In this document: in pieces, positions 6,280 through 7,009 of the stretch
Layout of the letters: the number at the start of each line of letters is the position of its first letter
Position numbering within the stretch: the first letter of the stretch is position 1
Assembly: GCA_945885485.1 (NCBI GenBank)
Contig: CAMCYT010000128.1
Location: 1-7,009, forward strand
Direction: 5' to 3'
DNA length: 7,009 nt
Source of the DNA: Prosthecobacter debontii
Lineage (GTDB): Bacteria; Verrucomicrobiota; Verrucomicrobiia; Verrucomicrobiales; Akkermansiaceae
Program-made: the position numbers and the translations under genes
Notes under the pieces: model-generated
What the model saw: only the letters and a program-made list of their open reading frames with translations
Told to the model about the DNA's origin: nothing
Database searches by the model: none

Positions 6280-7009
6280 TTAATGCTTGGAGACACGCGT
6301 TTTCACGCGATTTTGAATAATGTCGGCTAGATTAGCATCGTTCTGTGTGCGCAGGAAATCACAGAAGTTCGAGGCGACCGCCTCAAGATCTTCATCATAC
6401 TCTTTCCCCAGAGCTTCAAAACCTTCGAGAGCTTTTTCAAAATGCTTTCTCGCCCAGTCCCGGTCACCTGTTTGTAACAAAGCCAACGCTAAATTATTAT
6501 GCGATTGCGCAGTGTCCGGATGGTGATCTCCAAACAACTCAGTGCGCGTCTCCAATGCCATCATGTGCATTTCACGCGCTTGCTCCACATATCCAGCCGC
6601 TAAATAAACAGCACCGAGATTATTTGAAACCGAAGCCGTCTGTGGATGCTTTTGCCCAATGACAGAATGCATGATCTCTAATGCTCTCAAAAAATAATCC
6701 TCTGCAGCATCCAAATTTCCAGCGGACTTAGCCGTAAACCCCAAATTATTGATGATCGCAGCAACATCCATCATCATTGGAGGATCGTTTTTCTCAAAAT
6801 TACTGGCCGCGTTTTCCCAAGAAGAAATCACTCGGTCATATTGACCTAATCCATCATATGCAGCACCTAATACCGCATACAACCGGGCCAACTGATCAAA
6901 GCGCTTACTACCATCTAGCTGATCAATTCCATGCTTCGCATCATCGCGAGCGTTGTCGTAATCACCCGTATCCATGTAAATCGCAGCTCTATCTTCCAAG
7001 CTTGCCACA
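6280..7009 (-). CDS. Tetratricopeptide-repeat protein, kinesin-light-chain type (5' end beyond window)
   Basis: The frame is open to the window edge, so the N-terminus is missing; a GTG at 7008 is more likely an internal valine than the start. The visible 242 residues are almost wholly TPRs, with helical pairs at about 3-32, 41-72, 83-116, 125-157 and 167-199. The last three are spaced by about 42 residues with 'G..HP.TA...NNL' between them (GQKHPQTASVSNNLG, then GDHHPDTAQSHNNLA). This is the TPR_10/TPR_12 pattern known from kinesin light chains and many bacterial regulatory or scaffold proteins. Such repeats are protein-binding scaffolds; the partner cannot be told from the sequence. In bacteria these repeats are often the C-terminal half of a larger protein (kinase, NTPase or protease), so a fused upstream domain is possible. 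The C-terminus is a basic tail ending in VKTRVSKH. The stop codon lies two bases from that of the converging gene. Confidence 0.85.
   Translation of the reverse strand, partial: VASLEDRAAIYMDTGDYDNARDDAKHGIDQLDGSKRFDQLARLYAVLGAAYDGLGQYDRVISSWENAASNFEKNDPPMMMDVAAIINNLGFTAKSAGNLDAAEDYFLRALEIMHSVIGQKHPQTASVSNNLGAVYLAAGYVEQAREMHMMALETRTELFGDHHPDTAQSHNNLALALLQTGDRDWARKHFEKALEGFEALGKEYDEDLEAVASNFCDFLRTQNDANLADIIQNRVKTRVSKH
6296..6309 (+). terminator. Weak candidate hairpin for the plus-strand TPR gene
   Basis: CGCGT-tttc-ACGCG forms a 5-bp GC-rich stem with a 4-base loop, 18 bases after the plus-strand stop codon, followed by ATTTT. It could act as a short intrinsic terminator for the plus-strand TPR gene. 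The stem is short, the T-run is poor, and the bases also code for the last residues of the opposing gene, so it may be coincidental. Confidence 0.25.

Noticed and set aside
1..7009. tRNA, rRNA, CRISPR, insertion sequence or phage features
   Set aside because: No direct repeat array, transposase-like protein, terminal inverted repeat or tRNA-like sequence was noticed, and nearly all of the window is accounted for by protein genes.

Overview
The window carries seven protein-coding genes packed almost end to end, two of them cut by the window edges. No RNA gene, mobile element or CRISPR array is visible. It reads as chromosomal core DNA of a Gram-negative (diderm) bacterium, because it encodes two outer-membrane assembly lipoproteins (BamD-like and LptE-like). 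The moderate GC, the many TPR proteins and the zinc-ribbon/single-TM proteins of unknown function suggest the Verrucomicrobiota or a neighbouring PVC lineage. That placement is an inference from style, not from a marker gene.

Layout. The left two thirds (1-4559) is a single minus-strand run, in transcription order: proC (4559-3756), a BamD-like TPR lipoprotein (3707-2760), an LptE-like lipoprotein (about 2753-2235), a cysteine-free single-TM protein (2159-900) and a zinc-ribbon single-TM protein (903 to beyond base 1). Gaps are 48, a few, 75 and -4 bases, with no convincing terminator between genes, so they may form one operon. A 77-base divergent intergenic region (4560-4636) separates proC from a plus-strand gene for a large exported TPR protein (4637-6277). 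That gene meets, tail to tail with only two bases between stop codons, a minus-strand TPR gene of the kinesin-light-chain type (7009-6280), whose start lies outside the window.

How the genes may work together. BamD and LptE are the lipoprotein partners of the machines that insert beta-barrel proteins and lipopolysaccharide into the outer membrane, so the middle of the run is an envelope-biogenesis locus behind a proline-synthesis gene. The two genes after it are the most interesting part. They overlap by ATGA, both encode a cytoplasmic N-terminus, one membrane helix and an extracytoplasmic C-terminal domain, and those C-terminal domains can be aligned without gaps over a 33-residue core. They look like diverged paralogues that act as a pair, and I cannot assign them to a named family.
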